Origin: Heligmosomoides polygyrus polygyrus
Lineage: Eukaryota; Nematoda; Chromadorea; Rhabditida; Heligmosomidae
Direction of reading: 5' to 3'
DNA length: 64,000 nucleotides
NCBI GenBank assembly: GCA_947396885.1
Contig: OX377205.1
Span: 78,216,969 to 78,280,968 of the forward strand
Shown: positions 34,801 through 46,800 of the stretch, in pieces
How the letters are laid out: each line of letters begins with the position of its first letter
Position numbering within the stretch: the stretch's first letter is position 1
Position numbers and translations under genes: made by a program
The notes under the pieces: generated by a model
Database searches by the model: none
What the model was told of the DNA's origin: nothing
Seen by the model: only the letters and a program-made list of their open reading frames with translations

Positions 34801-37800
34801 AAACGGCGAGCTGAGCAAAGAGTTTAGGGGCTTGGTAACTTTTTACAAACGAATATGTTGTATAGGTAAACAAGGTTTGGCTAAGGTTCTTATTTGGAAC
34901 CTCAGTACACTCAACGCTTCAATAGCACTGCATTGCTAACCATAACCATATGAAAGTTACAAATATGAAAGAAAACCTCAGTTAGTCATATCATCATGTC
35001 TACTGCTTGTCATGTGGTCAATGTTGCATGTACAACCAGCACTTAATGGTACATTACAGATGCCGACGCCCGGTCCCAACCATCCACTTAAAACTCCAGT
35101 CTTTCTCTCAAAAAGCAGAGTGATGGATTTACTTGTTCGGCACGAAAAACTCGACTTGATAGGGTTTGTGACTTGATTTCTTTCTCAATTAATTCTTTAA
35201 ATCATTTCATAGTCTGTAGGTAGATCGTTGGCAGTCCGCTCATTCACGTGTAGTTTATACAAGATGACTTCTCTTTCTTCTGCTCGTACACCCCAGTCTA
35301 TCCTACAGCACTGTGTTTGCGGACCAATTACTGTGAAGTAATTAAGAAGATAAAGGAATAAAAATTGGTATCTGATGGCTACTCCTCCCCTTGTGGAATA
35401 CACCACGCATTATACTTAATATATTCGACGATTGGCGGGGGTCAGCTCATAGACAAGTCAGTGTTTTATCTCTTCCAGGCAATTGTATTAATCAACTGAT
35501 CTTGGAGGGGATAGAAGATTTGGTTGGCCTGGACGGGATCCGAACTTTGAATCCATTCGGGGTGCACGCTAAAACTGACACCCCTTCTGACTGCTTCAAG
35601 GGCCCTGATATGTGTAATAGTTACAGTTGGATTGTTGGTAGGTGATTACGTCAAAAGTCAACCGCTTATATCCCCTTCACCATCTGTCCTGCGTCAGAGT
35701 GACTCGGAACATAACATTTGTGGAAAAGGACTTGAGTTGGCGCGGGACATGGTGTCCTGTCAGCGACAGTACTGCAGCAGTTCTCAGTCGATTTGATTGG
35801 TTTTTGGTATTTGGTTACTTTTGGGCGAATTCATCGCGTTTTTATGATGCATTGCAAGAGGAAATCTTCACGCTACTACTTCAGCTTCAGTAGTAGGATG
35901 TGGAGAAAATGAGTGCTGGAATGAAGTTACATTTCGGGGTTGGAAGTTTGAGTTTGACTGTTCGGGGACGTCTCTAACGTCTTAACTTCTGTAGTTTACA
36001 CCACGGCGGGCGCTGCATGTATGAGTGACCCATCGATATCGATTAGATGCCACTAACGATCGATATTGTTAGATTTTGGCAGTGCTTCCGTTCAATGAAA
36101 ATTCTAACTCCTCATAGGCTTGTTGGTCCGCCGATCTACCAACCCAGTCGCATTCTAAAGTGAGGTTGTCAGATTCGACGAGGGGATTGGCCCCCATGTC
36201 AAGTTGGGCGGACTTAGATTATTATTTGATTGAGTTGCGGGAGGAAGTATGGATGATGACGAAATACTTGTCAACTCCCGACTCAGTCCGCAGGTGGAAG
36301 CAGGGTTATTTATGCCAACTGTCCTGCCTGCTTCTCCACCCGGAGAACTTAGTCGGTGTCCTTCTGCGCCGTCGCTAGGCGAACAGGCAGAAGGGCTTCT
36401 AGAAGCACTTAAACCGTGCAGGTCTACCGACATTATGTTCTTCTTCGTTAAGCAAGCTCTTCTGAAGCTACCGGTACCTAATCCGACTTGACAACTCAGA
36501 GAAGGTCACCTAAGGTCCCCTAGTGTTTCTTTTATCTCCCCTCTAGATACCAGACGGCTGAACCGTTTGTCAGACGGTGATGACACCGTAGGTTTTATAA
36601 AGTTTATATAACAAAGTAAAAACTTCAAACACAAATGCAACGGTTCACGACAACAACAACTTCGAACGCGGAAACGACAGCGAAGTGAAATGGTATGAAA
36701 ATGAAATCAATTGATCTAAAAGATGTGAATGAGTTCAACGGGAACTAATTAGGCTCAACCGGATTAAATGAACTCAAAAGAATCAAAAGTACGCCACCAA
36801 GACTGGGTTAGTATGTGAGAATCAGCTGGGGCTCGTCCGATTGTTGAGGTTTGGAATCCGACCGGCTGTCTCGCTCTTAACTCCCTCTAGGCTCCACTCA
36901 CGCAACTAGGGCGGATGGGATAAGGGAGGAGCAGGGATAGGCCACCAGGTGGAGACCAACTGAGTTAGGTACTTACCTAATCCTCAAGGACAAATCTCAC
37001 TTAGCAGTGAGGCCGACTACCATGCAGCGGTAGCTGCGTAGCCCAAGCCCGGGGAAAATGCGGGGCGAAGAAGGTACGTGACGTACCAGTAAAAAGCCCA
37101 CCTAGGAGGGTCAGGCTAAGGCAACACCACTAGGAGTCGCTAGCCGACTGCTAAATAGTTAGACTCTCTCTACTAGATGGAGCTACGCCCGAGAAGCACC
37201 CCCTTTATTTCTCACAGGTACTAGCGCCTACTAAAATTCAGGCTGACTACACTCGTCCCGACCAGGCTAGGAGGCGGACGCGCAACTCCTGCCGAGATTC
37301 ACTGGGGAGCCTACACTACGGGGGAGCCGGGTGCGAAGACCCTTAAGAGCTACCTAGACTCTTCCCCTGACTTAGTGGGTCTCCACCCAATGAATACCCC
37401 TACTGCGGAGGCTCAAGTTTTGGCCTACTACACAAAGAAGGGGAATTGGGCTAACAAGTGTTAGCCACGAATAGCCCGGAGCCGGCTGTGACGCTTATGG
37501 CTGGGCACACGGTTGGTAGGAGAGGTAATTTAATAATGTCAGCCGAAACAGTGGGAGAGGATGAGGGGACCGTGGGGAGTGGAGCACAGAAGAAATCAAG
37601 AGCTCTAAGGCTCCTGGTCGCCACGTTCAGCGAAACACTCACTCTCAGCGGAGGGGGAATATGCCTAACCCTACCGCTGCCTTATTCGGGGGGACACCTG
37701 TTAGCGTCCCGGGGCTACGAGAGGCGAAGCTAGTGTGACGGCGCCGGGTCTAACCGACGACGCAAAACCTAGCCCGTAATGATGTGCTCGTTACACTCCG

Positions 37801-40800
37801 AATGTCTCCGGGTGAGATGTTGGACCCCTTTTCCCACTTGAAAACGGTTAGAGGATAAAACGAAATGAAGAAAACGAGAAGAATGCGGCTCTCAAGGCCG
37901 GACCGGCTGCTTCGCAGCGGGGAACCAAGACTACTGTTCTGGGAACCCGGGCCGCTGCGCGTGGTCCGACGCGGTGCGGCTCCCGCGGTGTCCGATCCAT
38001 GTGGATCAACCCCCTTGACCATGTTCGGACGGGCCCCGGCTATGACAGGAGGCAAGGTCCGAAGAGAGAGTACTCTGACAGAGGAGGGTGCCGACGGTAA
38101 GAGAGATATCGACACCGATCGGCCTGGGGGATCCAATGGACGCTTGACCTGGACTTGACATGCCCCCCACTTTTGAAAAGAGGCTGCTCCACTCAGCCCA
38201 AGAGTTCTTTCAGGGACTCTATTTAAAGGGAAAAATTCAGTTTAATGGGGCTGGCGTCCATTGGTCCTATTATGCACATAATAAGTGCTACTATGCCTGA
38301 ACTCCTGATATGGTTAGTACATTGGCTCTTATAACAAATCTGGAGTATCACGTGGAGCAATTTCATTAACCGACATGTATGGCGACATCAATGGCCGCTG
38401 GTGAACTACATCTAGATAAAATCAGTGAATGGATCAGCTAGAAGAGGTTGAAGAAAGGGCCGAAGAGAACAATGGCTGATCCGCTGGCCAATGAGAATTC
38501 AGGCAGGGTACGTAACCGTATGTTTGGGAAGAATGGGCTTCAAACGGAGAAGAGAAGCAACAACCTATCAACACAAGAACTGTGGAAGGGATACGGTTAC
38601 GGCTCATGTGGGTTTGAACGGGTATGGCGAAGAGCTGAGCTCACTCTCGCACCCGAGAAGGCCTCGCCTCCGGCTTCAGCGTCGGCCAATAGATTCGGCA
38701 CAGCATTTGCGGCCACCGACAACGCCACTCCTCCACACCGCTACCATACCAACCCGGCCATATAGATTCCATCGAAACGGCTCGTGCGATAGCTGAAGGA
38801 AAAGCTTTCAAAACACAAGACTTAATGGGGCAATCAGAGTACAGAAGGAATGAGAATAGTACCTGATGCTAGTCGATTGGATGGAACCTTTTGTGGTCGT
38901 TTACGCTTACGCTTACGTTTACGTGGCCTACCTCGGCGCCGGCCACGAACGGTAGTTGGTATAGGAGAATTACTGATACCAGCTGGCACTTTGGCCAGGT
39001 GGTCGCACTGAACTCGCACGGGCTCTTCATTTTTACCTAACGGTTGTATGACCGGAACAACAGTGTCTCCGTTGGTAATGTGGCATGAACCAGGCCCTAT
39101 CCGGCTGTCTTTGGAACAGAAACTTTTATCTGTGTCCTTACCTGGATGGGTTTCATGCGTGTTAGCAACGGTGAGGGGAGCTATGGTTACCGTTGACTTT
39201 GAACGTGCTTTTCGAACTCTACCACGTTGTCCTTTCGGGTAGGCGGTTCATTCCTGCTCTTATGGGTCAGCTGCCAGCCCGAGTGGTTAAATTGAATACC
39301 TACTCCCAGAGCTTGTAAAGCGTTAGTACCCAAGAGAATGAGTTGCCTCTCGGCTTTCTGAATGTGGAACTGAACCTTTGCCTCTTTGCCTCCCGGCTGG
39401 AGCGCCACTTGGGTATCAAGACGCATTAGAAACTTCATGCGGTTCCCGGATACATCCAAGATACTGTTATCCCTCGGCGGCCCCAGTAAGGTGACCATGG
39501 AATCCAGATCCTCTCCCTTTTCTTTCAAGGGGTACAGGAATCCCGTGGGAATGATTGAAAGCACGGATCCCGTGTCTATCAGAGCTTTCGCTGTGGTACC
39601 CATTATCCGGATAGTACAATGGCATTGCTTGCCAAAGGGTTTTGTCGGGACACCTGGAACGGCTATCGCGGCACACCATGAATCAAGAAGCGTTGCAAGA
39701 GACTGCTTCTGGCCGCTTCTGTTTGACCTAGACGGCTCTGTCACTACCATGTTTAGTGGCCTAATGCCTCCCGGTTGTGTTGCCTGTCCATTACTGGGTC
39801 TAATAGGCTGAGGTTTGTGACGTCGTCTGTTACGTCTACGGCCATTCCGGCTTCTGTTCGACCATCCGGTTGTACTTGGTGGAGGACTACTAGTGAAGCT
39901 ATCCCCTGAAGAAGCTTCATATGCCGTGGAGGGTACACCGGCTTGCCGACGATTTCCCGTGGGTGACTGGATCGCTTCCTGGGCTATGCGTACCCGCTCG
40001 AGCCGTAAAGCTACAGTTCGGACTTCTTGAAACACTTGGCCCTCCGGGGCTTCAAGTGCAGCGAGCATGTAGTACGAGTCCTTCCAATGGGCTAGGCACT
40101 CATACAGTTTGCTTCCAAGCTGGAAGTCCGTTGCCCGCTCCGGCACCATGCGCTCCGCAATCTGCCTCATGCGACACACAAAGTCCGCTACGGATTCGTC
40201 GTCCATAATCCGGAGATTCTTCCAGTCCATTTCGGCTTGCAGACGTTCACCTGGGGTTCGACGAGCCTCCCGGAGGAATTTCACAACCGACTGATACGAA
40301 GTATTGCGGCCCATCTCCGGCGACGTATCGATTAGTGCTCGAATCGATCCTCTTAAGTGCGTCAACAGAATCTTCTTCCTGTCTTCGTCACTCCATAGGG
40401 TGCCCGGGTATTTCACTTCTAACCGACGAATGAAGTCGTCGAAGGATGAAGACCCATCATAAACACCTACGTCGGCTACCGACTGGGTTTTGAGCACCTC
40501 CTTTAATGTGCACAGGACATCGTCCTTCCTCGGCGAACAGTTACTACAGGTACTCTTGTTGTCAGTATATGACTGGACGCTTAGATTCTCAGCGGAGTTA
40601 CCCGTCGTCCGACATCGAGAAGTAGTCTCCGACAATGTCCGCGATGACGATCCCGATCTCTGACGATGGCGGAATGTCTTGGTGGCATCTTCTCTGTCAA
40701 TCGGCCGCGACCGGCTCAATCCACGGGACTGCATGGATGTCTCACATGCGTTAGGGTCCGAACTCCTTGTTTTGGTCCTGGACTTACCCGGGAGAGGGAT

Positions 40801-43800
40801 TGGCGGCGATGCTACAGGCCTGACCGGCTCCCCATGTTTCACTCGGTCTTGATGCCCATCCGGCTGCGTCCGCAACGTCGCTACTTGGCGCTGAAGCTGT
40901 GCGATGACCGCCTCCCTCTCTGCTATGGTAGCTAGGATATGGTCGGTATCGCAGTGCAACGCACAAGCAATGACGTCAAGGCGCAAGCCACTTTCTAACA
41001 GCGCAGGAAGTTTTTGACACAAGTCCTGGCCGGACATTCCCGAGATCTGCGTCATCCTCGTCACTAACAGCGGGTCTTTGCCCGACTGAAAAAGCACGTT
41101 CTTGGCCGCATCGGCCGCTTTTTGTATTTCCTCTAACACGCTTTGGCGCTTGAGTTGCGAAAGGTGGCGAAAATGTGCACTTAACGCTGCGTCGCATGTT
41201 GTGACTATGTTTTGGATCAAGGCTGCTGCTGAGTCCATCTCATTCGGAGCCGACTCCGGCTGCACTTGTTCTGGTACTACTCCCCAGCTCCTGTGCGCCT
41301 CTGGTGCTCGTTGAGGTATCTCTAAGCCAGCCGGCTTAAGCGCATCCTGCAGGGCTTTCTGTGCCAGCTGCACGGCTGTTTGCAGCACTTGTGAGCCCCA
41401 ATTTTGGTAGCTCATATCCTGAAACATGTCCTGCTGAAGTTGTGTTCCGGTTCCTGAGGGTCGGATTGGCCCCCATGTCAAGTTGGGCGGACTTAGATTA
41501 TTATTTGATTGAGTTGCGGGAGGAAGTATGGATGATGACGAAATACTTGTCAACTCCCGACTCAGTCCGCAGGTGGAAGCAGGGTTATTTATGCCAACTG
41601 TCCTGCCTGCTTCTCCACCCGGAGAACTTAGTCGGTGTCCTTCTGCGCCGTCGCTAGGCGAACAGGCAGAAGGGCTTCTAGAAGCACTTAAACCGTGCAG
41701 GTCTACCGACATTATGTTCTTCTTCGTTAAGCAAGCTCTTCTGAAGCTACCGGTACCTAATCCGACTTGACAACTCAGAGAAGGTCACCTAAGGTCCCCT
41801 AGTGTTTCTTTTATCTCCCCTCTAGATACCAGACGGCTGAACCGTTTGTCAGACGGTGATGACACCGTAGGTTTTATAAAGTTTATATAACAAAGTAAAA
41901 ACTTCAAACACAAATGCAACGGTTCACGACAACAACAACTTCGAACGCGGAAACGACAGCGAAGTGAAATGGTATGAAAATGAAATCAATTGATCTAAAA
42001 GATGTGAATGAGTTCAACGGGAACTAATTAGGCTCAACCGGATTAAATGAACTCAAAAGAATCAAAAGTACGCCACCAAGACTGGGTTAGTATGTGAGAA
42101 TCAGCTGGGGCTCGTCCGATTGTTGAGGTTTGGAATCCGACCGGCTGTCTCGCTCTTAACTCCCTCTAGGCTCCACTCACGCAACTAGGGCGGATGGGAT
42201 AAGGGAGGAGCAGGGATAGGCCACCAGGTGGAGACCAACTGAGTTAGGTACTTACCTAATCCTCAAGGACAAATCTCACTTAGCAGTGAGGCCGACTACC
42301 ATGCAGCGGTAGCTGCGTAGCCCAAGCCCGGGGAAAATGCGGGGCGAAGAAGGTACGTGACGTACCAGTAAAAAGCCCACCTAGGAGGGTCAGGCTAAGG
42401 CAACACCACTAGGAGTCGCTAGCCGACTGCTAAATAGTTAGACTCTCTCTACTAGATGGAGCTACGCCCGAGAAGCACCCCCTTTATTTCTCACAGGTAC
42501 TAGCGCCTACTAAAATTCAGGCTGACTACACTCGTCCCGACCAGGCTAGGAGGCGGACGCGCAACTCCTGCCGAGATTCACTGGGGAGCCTACACTACGG
42601 GGGAGCCGGGTGCGAAGACCCTTAAGAGCTACCTAGACTCTTCCCCTGACTTAGTGGGTCTCCACCCAATGAATACCCCTACTGCGGAGGCTCAAGTTTT
42701 GGCCTACTACACAAAGAAGGGGAATTGGGCTAACAAGTGTTAGCCACGAATAGCCCGGAGCCGGCTGTGACGCTTATGGCTGGGCACACGGTTGGTAGGA
42801 GAGGTAATTTAATAATGTCAGCCGAAACAGTGGGAGAGGATGAGGGGACCGTGGGGAGTGGAGCACAGAAGAAATCAAGAGCTCTAAGGCTCCTGGTCGC
42901 CACGTTCAGCGAAACACTCACTCTCAGCGGAGGGGGAATATGCCTAACCCTACCGCTGCCTTATTCGGGGGGACACCTGTTAGCGTCCCGGGGCTACGAG
43001 AGGCGAAGCTAGTGTGACGGCGCCGGGTCTAACCGACGACGCAAAACCTAGCCCGTAATGATGTGCTCGTTACACTCCGAATGTCTCCGGGTGAGATGTT
43101 GGACCCCTTTTCCCACTTGAAAACGGTTAGAGGATAAAACGAAATGAAGAAAACGAGAAGAATGCGGCTCTCAAGGCCGGACCGGCTGCTTCGCAGCGGG
43201 GAACCAAGACTACTGTTCTGGGAACCCGGGCCGCTGCGCGTGGTCCGACGCGGTGCGGCTCCCGCGGTGTCCGATCCATGTGGATCAACCCCCTTGACCA
43301 TGTTCGGACGGGCCCCGGCTATGACAGGAGGCAAGGTCCGAAGAGAGAGTACTCTGACAGAGGAGGGTGCCGACGGTAAGAGAGATATCGACACCGATCG
43401 GCCTGGGGGATCCAATGGACGCTTGACCTGGACTTGACAAGGTCAATTCATAGCTGTGCTTCAGGTTGCTCGAATCAGCACTATCCTCTACAAGTTGTAT
43501 AAATGGCTCATTCTTGTTTGAAGACGAGAAGCGCTTCCTTTGCGAAGGTCGAGTCTTCGGAGTCAATTTGGATGACGTAATGGAGTCATTTGGTGCCATA
43601 GGAGACTCATCTGATGCAGCTGACTATGCTAATCTGGTATGTTTGGTGCAAAGTGGGCATCACAATAGTAGATGATGGAGGTCAATCAGTATTCAGATTA
43701 TTGATACGCTTCAATTGTCGATATTCTGTGATGATTTCAATCCGGCGTCGATTATCTCAGTAGAATCGCTCCGGATGTACATGATACTCGTGTGGTTCCA

Positions 43801-46800
43801 TGCGTTCGTGACGAATGTGACGAGGGAAGTCGTCTCGAAACTGCATCTGCCGTTCGCCGAGTCTATCAAAAGGCTGCGACCGACATATCGTAATGCCTTA
43901 GGTAAGGCTTGGTTTCATCTTACTGATGTGAATTGCGTACAACATGTTTACTTATTTTGTACGTGGAGAGTCATGCAGATGAAAGAATTCAGAAACGGTT
44001 AACAAGCAGCATTATGTATAAGTTCATGCCTTGTCTACATATCTTCCAGTTCCGTTCATCGCTCCAGAGAAACTTTCTTTTGTATCGGGCTCATCTTCTA
44101 AGTAGTATTTTAAATACAGTACCGTAGCTTAAGAATAGACGCATCCTACAACTGGTAGATGATCATCTGCACGAACAAAGGTATAATGCTACTGCTATAT
44201 TTTCGTTATTGATGCTTTATGTATTGTCTCCAGCTATGTTTTATACCTCCTAAAGGCCTAATTGAACAAGATCACCTTGTAGAGAAGGAAAATAGAACCT
44301 CAGACCAATTTTATTTTATTTTATTTTTATTTTGGAGCCATTTTTATTATTATTTTGGAACCTCTGAAGTTGGGCTTACTCAGCCTTATGCACGTTACTA
44401 CTAAAAGATCTTACTATATATAATTCGCTAAATCCGTGGGTCGGGTCACGTCGTCAGCCACAGGGAGGGGGACTGAAGCCAAGAGAAGCCTACGATATTG
44501 CGGCGTATGCCAGCCAGCTTCTCTTTGAGCTTAACCATGGACAATTGCTTGCAAATTGATAACCCTGGCGGCTGATCACCCAAGTTTACGATATATTCAG
44601 CGTGCAACGCGTAGGCTTATGAATAGTGATCAAATGCAGCGCGTAGGGATTCAGAAAACGTGCTGAAGACTTCGTCCAACGTGCGAAGGGATTCAGAAGA
44701 CATGCCACAGACGTGTCCAACGTGCGAAAGATTCCGAGTAAGGGGGAGCAGAAGGAGGGGATCAACAAAGGGAGACCACTAAAGGGGGAGGGTGAATAAG
44801 GGGGACCAGTATTTTCTCTCAACACCATGCAGTGTGTGTCGGATTTCAGAAGACGGCTTATAGAAGTCGTCGCAGGGATGGTAGAGGTAGCGAGAGCGAC
44901 TATGGGATTAGGATGAGTATTATTGCCGTCCGACAGTAAGCAGTGTCGACCAATACCGATTAATTTCAATTATGTTTTTGCAGATTATGCACCAGATTGG
45001 GGCTCTCCTATTGTCGGGGTTTGGGGTGAAGCCCCCAACCTGACGTTTGGCGGTCGCTAAGCCTCTGAACATCTAGTGCACTAATAAATAGCTAGTGTTT
45101 GTTTGCAAATTTTGACCAACAGTCAATATTTAATTCGGGAATTTTCACGAATGAAAATTCATCTGCTCAAAACTGGCAGTGGGAGTGTCTCTACCTATGC
45201 TACCGCATATGTAAAATACTAGACGCACTTTCTGAAATGTAATTCTTCAAAATTTTGTGAGAATTATGAATATTGCTAATGGTTTTCTACTATACTTCGG
45301 TTGTGATAGCACCATTTAAAAAAAATCGGATCTCATGGCTGTGTGCTGATAGACGTCGAAGATATCGCGGATATTATGTGCGGTCTAACAGCGCCGGTGG
45401 TGTAAGGCGTAGCATCCTGCCCGGAGAGCAACCAAACATTCTGTAACAGCATTAAACATTTGCTTGCAGGGAAGATAAACTACTCCAGAGTGCTTTTCTA
45501 CGTATGGTACGCATCCGCAACTTTTTTGCTCTCCGATGCCTCATCTTCTCTGGAAATTTGAATTTGCCGACCTCTACCACATAACCAGCTTTTCCACACA
45601 GGCTTTTCCACAAATGAGGGGTGGTGTTAGTGGTGCTAAACATTTCGCCCCTAGATTAGGATTGCGCAGCTAATAGCTCTGTGGCAGCATGGCTCTGAGA
45701 TTGATCTCATTTCTACACTAGCGAGATTATTTCCTCCCCTATGTTTTCTGTACTTCTAAAAAACGAAAAGATGTACAGCCGTCGTAATTCAATTTTGAAG
45801 ACTTCCTTTAATTACGTTGTTTAGAAAAATGGTGGGTTACTCTACCAGTTCGGCATTTCAATCGGTTTGTCACGGCGATTATGTCGGCTGTGAGATGCTT
45901 GGTGAAGGAGAAGGTGAACCCCGACGTGTGCCTACCTTTCCTGGATATTCTAGCCTCACTATGCGCAATCAACAAGGTGAGACCATCTAGATGCTAGATT
46001 TTCATCTGCATTTCTCTGCAAAAACTTCAATAATGCAGGATTTCTCAAAATTTTTGTCGTGAGCAAAACGAGGAACCCGAGGGTTTAAATTTCATTGTCA
46101 GTGTTCGCATGTAGGTGACTATGGGCTTCGTTAGTGCGCAGAGGCAGTGTCAATTCACCTATCTATCTCTTATTCATCTATGATTCGTGTTGAAGTATTA
46201 CACACGTTGATTTGAACAGGATATAAGAAACTAGTGACAAAGACCAGGAAGAGTGGTGCTTTTAAGGTTGCGAATTATATTCCACTCGAGAACTTCTACA
46301 TAGATGATCTTGCTCAAAACTACAATCTGAAGACGGATTATGTGAGATGGGCGCATGCTCAGGTAAGAAAGACTTGATAAACCTGGGATTTCCAAGGGTG
46401 TTGACTGTAATGTGTAACCCTGGATCTGGTACATATATAGGACCGATCATATACCTGTGCCTGTTCACTGTAATTGCTTTTCGGCCGTCATGGTCTTCAA
46501 AGTTATTGGTTCAGTTAAAAGCTTTATGAGATGCTTTAGTTTGGAATATTAAAGGAAGGCAAGGAGACTCAAGTCACATGCTGGTCAAACTATCCGTTCT
46601 TAATGAATGGAGCGGCGAAAGGAGAGCTGCTGTATGTGGAGGCTGTTATATCTATGCAGGTAAGGTGGTTCTGCCTGCGCTTCCCAGTGATGGCTGTCCT
46701 ATCTGTAGTGCATGGTCATTTACAGACATCGCTGAGTCACGCGAGGTTGAATCTCTTTGGCTTCGATCTGTTCATCGAGCAGCCGTTCTTCGACATCACT

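Larger units (their letters stand above)
36163..43443 (-). mobile_element. LTR retrotransposon, gag-protease only, in HERC intron 10
   Basis: The element spans 36167-43439 on the - strand, antisense to HERC. It has TGTC..GACA ends and a 4-bp duplication AGGT at 36163-36166 and 43440-43443. Two LTRs of about 2 kb share a constant offset of 5,279 bp with no difference seen in any matching frame I compared, which points to recent insertion. A purine tract (AAAAGTGGGGGG on the - strand) lies just before the 3' LTR. The 3.3-kb interior encodes gag plus an aspartic protease but no reverse transcriptase, RNase H or integrase. It must therefore have moved with enzymes supplied elsewhere, or lost pol. 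The primer-binding site is not visible. Confidence 0.9.

Noticed and set aside
37458..38158. Open frames of 91, 97 and 128 codons inside the left LTR, repeated exactly in the right LTR
   Set aside because: They recur only because the LTRs are duplicates, overlap one another on both strands and resemble no protein.
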